This document shows positions 5,826-7,069 of a DNA stretch of 7,069 nucleotides, one piece after another. Position 1 is the stretch's first letter. Each line of letters begins with the position of its first letter. Location: the NCBI GenBank assembly GCA_002293265.1, contig DBCW01000104.1, forward strand, positions 2,633-9,701, read 5' to 3'. Origin of the DNA: Eggerthellales bacterium UBA948. Its GTDB lineage: Bacteria; Actinomycetota; Coriobacteriia; Coriobacteriales; UBA8131. Under the pieces are notes generated by a model, which worked only from the letters and a program-made list of their open reading frames with translations, was not told the origin of the DNA and did not search any database. A program made the translations under genes and the position numbers.

Positions 5826-7069
5826 ATGGAAATCGCGAGAATATACCAACTGATATTTGAAGCCGTACAGGATCGAAGTGTTGAGCAGCTCACCAAAACA
5901 GCTTCCGACCTGCTAAATATGCCTATTGTTGTCACTGATACAACATTTGTAGTTCTGGCTAAATACCCAACGGCAAAGTTTGATGACGAGCAATGGGACG
6001 CAAATGAGATAAATCATCAGATTCGCCCAAAATATATCAAAGTTTTTCAAAAAGATGATCTCTGGAGTGCATATGGCACAGAAGGCAGACGAGCGATCTA
6101 TGTAAACTGGGGCTTTTTCGCAACATCACCTCGGTATTCAGCACAAATCGTCAATCAAGGGAAAATTGTTGGATATGTGGCTGCGCTTCTTAGAGACGCT
6201 CAAGTCGAAGATTGGCACCTGGAAGCCATGCAAGTTATCGCAGATGGTCTTTCGGTTGTTATGGAGATTCAGAATCGATCAAAATACAGTGCAGATATCA
6301 TGAGCGGTGTGATGCTTCAAGGGCTTTTGCTGGGCGAGTTTGCTGATGAAGCGGAGATTGAACGGTTATGCGAAATAACCGGAGACAGTATCAAACCAAA
6401 CTATATGCTGGCTGCAATTAAGACGAAAAAGCCTCAACATACTCCACTTGAGAAATACTTGGGCGATGAGCTTGCTCATTACTTTCAAAACACTCCCCGA
6501 GTCATTCGTGATGATTATTTATACGTATTATTTACCGATATTGATGAAATTTTTAAATATAAAAGAGAGTTTAAAGAGGCTGTTCATAAACTTAAGGAAG
6601 CTGAAGCCGTTTGCGCTTTCAGCCGAGTGTTTACTAAACTGCTAACAGTGTCTGATTACAAGTGGCAAGTTGATAAGCTTTTAGAGGTTGGAGCAACGCT
6701 TCGCCCCGATAAAACTATCTTCCACTTTGAGGACTATGAGCTTAGTGTTTTTATCGCTATGGCATCCGGTGAAGTTTGCTCAGAAAGCATGATTCATCCG
6801 CTGTTGCGTCAATTGTCAGAATATGACGATGCCCATAATACTGAGTATCTGGAGACTCTTAAAACTTATATTTACAACTATTTTGACAACGGCACTACTG
6901 TTAAAAAAATGCATATACACCGAAACACCTTGTTATATCGACTGGCAAAGATCGAAGAAATAGCCGGTACAGGTCTTATGGATAGAGATTTTGGCTTCAT
7001 CCTCTATCTGAGCTTTCGCTATTTGGACATGAATCACATTTGTCTAAGCGAAAAAATGAAGCTGCATAA
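5826..7069 (+). CDS. PucR/CdaR-family transcriptional regulator, C-terminal end cut by window edge
   Basis: The frame is open for 414 codons from the ATG at 5826 to the right edge. The C-terminal helix-turn-helix of the PucR type (HTH_30) is clear at about residues 338-400: LETLKTYIYNYF, then TVKKMHIHRNTLLYRLAKIEE, then an AGTGL turn and a closing FILYLSFRYLDM helix, matching the family pattern of H-R-N-T-L-x-Y-R-L. The N-terminal part (roughly 1-150) looks like a small-molecule sensor (DLLNMPIVVTDTTFVVLAKYP, then a GKIVGYVAAL strand as in GAF-like folds), followed by a middle region of about 180 residues like the GGDEF-like domain of CdaR proteins. Since the helix-turn-helix is complete, only a few residues are probably missing. 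It is divergent from the reductase operon, a common arrangement for a local regulator, so control of that operon is a sensible inference; the ligand is unknown. Confidence 0.9.
   Translation, partial: MEIARIYQLIFEAVQDRSVEQLTKTASDLLNMPIVVTDTTFVVLAKYPTAKFDDEQWDANEINHQIRPKYIKVFQKDDLWSAYGTEGRRAIYVNWGFFATSPRYSAQIVNQGKIVGYVAALLRDAQVEDWHLEAMQVIADGLSVVMEIQNRSKYSADIMSGVMLQGLLLGEFADEAEIERLCEITGDSIKPNYMLAAIKTKKPQHTPLEKYLGDELAHYFQNTPRVIRDDYLYVLFTDIDEIFKYKREFKEAVHKLKEAEAVCAFSRVFTKLLTVSDYKWQVDKLLEVGATLRPDKTIFHFEDYELSVFIAMASGEVCSESMIHPLLRQLSEYDDAHNTEYLETLKTYIYNYFDNGTTVKKMHIHRNTLLYRLAKIEEIAGTGLMDRDFGFILYLSFRYLDMNHICLSEKMKLH

Noticed and set aside
5826..7069. Possible frameshifted regulator, because the final TAA at 7067-7069 is not in its frame
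   Set aside because: Codon-by-codon reading from 5826 stays open and gives the full helix-turn-helix; the final TAA is out of frame and the gene simply runs off the edge.

Overview
The window looks like part of the chromosome of an anaerobic or facultatively anaerobic bacterium with roughly 45% GC. It carries a complete leftward (minus-strand) operon for a Tat-exported molybdopterin (complex iron-sulfur) oxidoreductase of the DmsA/DMSO reductase family, and a divergently transcribed PucR-type regulator. The catalytic subunit has a twin-arginine motif, a lipobox and a Ser/Gly linker. Together with the pairing to a four-cluster ferredoxin subunit, this resembles the expanded respiratory reductase sets of Coriobacteriia (Eggerthella/Slackia/Gordonibacter type) or Desulfitobacterium-like Clostridia. 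The taxonomic placement is inference from family resemblance only.

Layout from right to left along the minus strand: a seven-helix ferric-reductase/MsrQ-like membrane protein (4486-5232); a gap of 122 bp; the 881-residue catalytic Mo subunit (1718-4363); only 2 bp later the four-[4Fe-4S] electron-transfer subunit (1158-1715); a gap of about 170 bp containing a strong hairpin; a TorD/DmsD-like maturation chaperone (305-988, start uncertain); and 15 bp later a second four-cluster ferredoxin subunit cut by the left window edge (1-289). The second ferredoxin is 65/96 identical to the first over the visible part.

On the plus strand, after a 593-bp intergenic region, a PucR-family regulator starts at 5826 and runs off the right edge. 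The intergenic region carries divergent promoter-like signals, an AT-rich palindrome, a large REP/MITE-like inverted repeat (arms of 41 bp), a degenerate 19-bp tandem repeat that runs into it, and a 14-bp operator-like palindrome.

Working model (inference): quinol or another membrane donor is oxidised at or near the membrane protein, electrons pass through the four-cluster subunit to the bis-MGD Mo site outside the membrane, and the TorD-like chaperone proofreads cofactor loading before Tat export. The divergent PucR protein would switch the operon on in response to an unknown ligand. The substrate cannot be read from the sequence. I see no tRNA, rRNA, CRISPR array or transposase gene.
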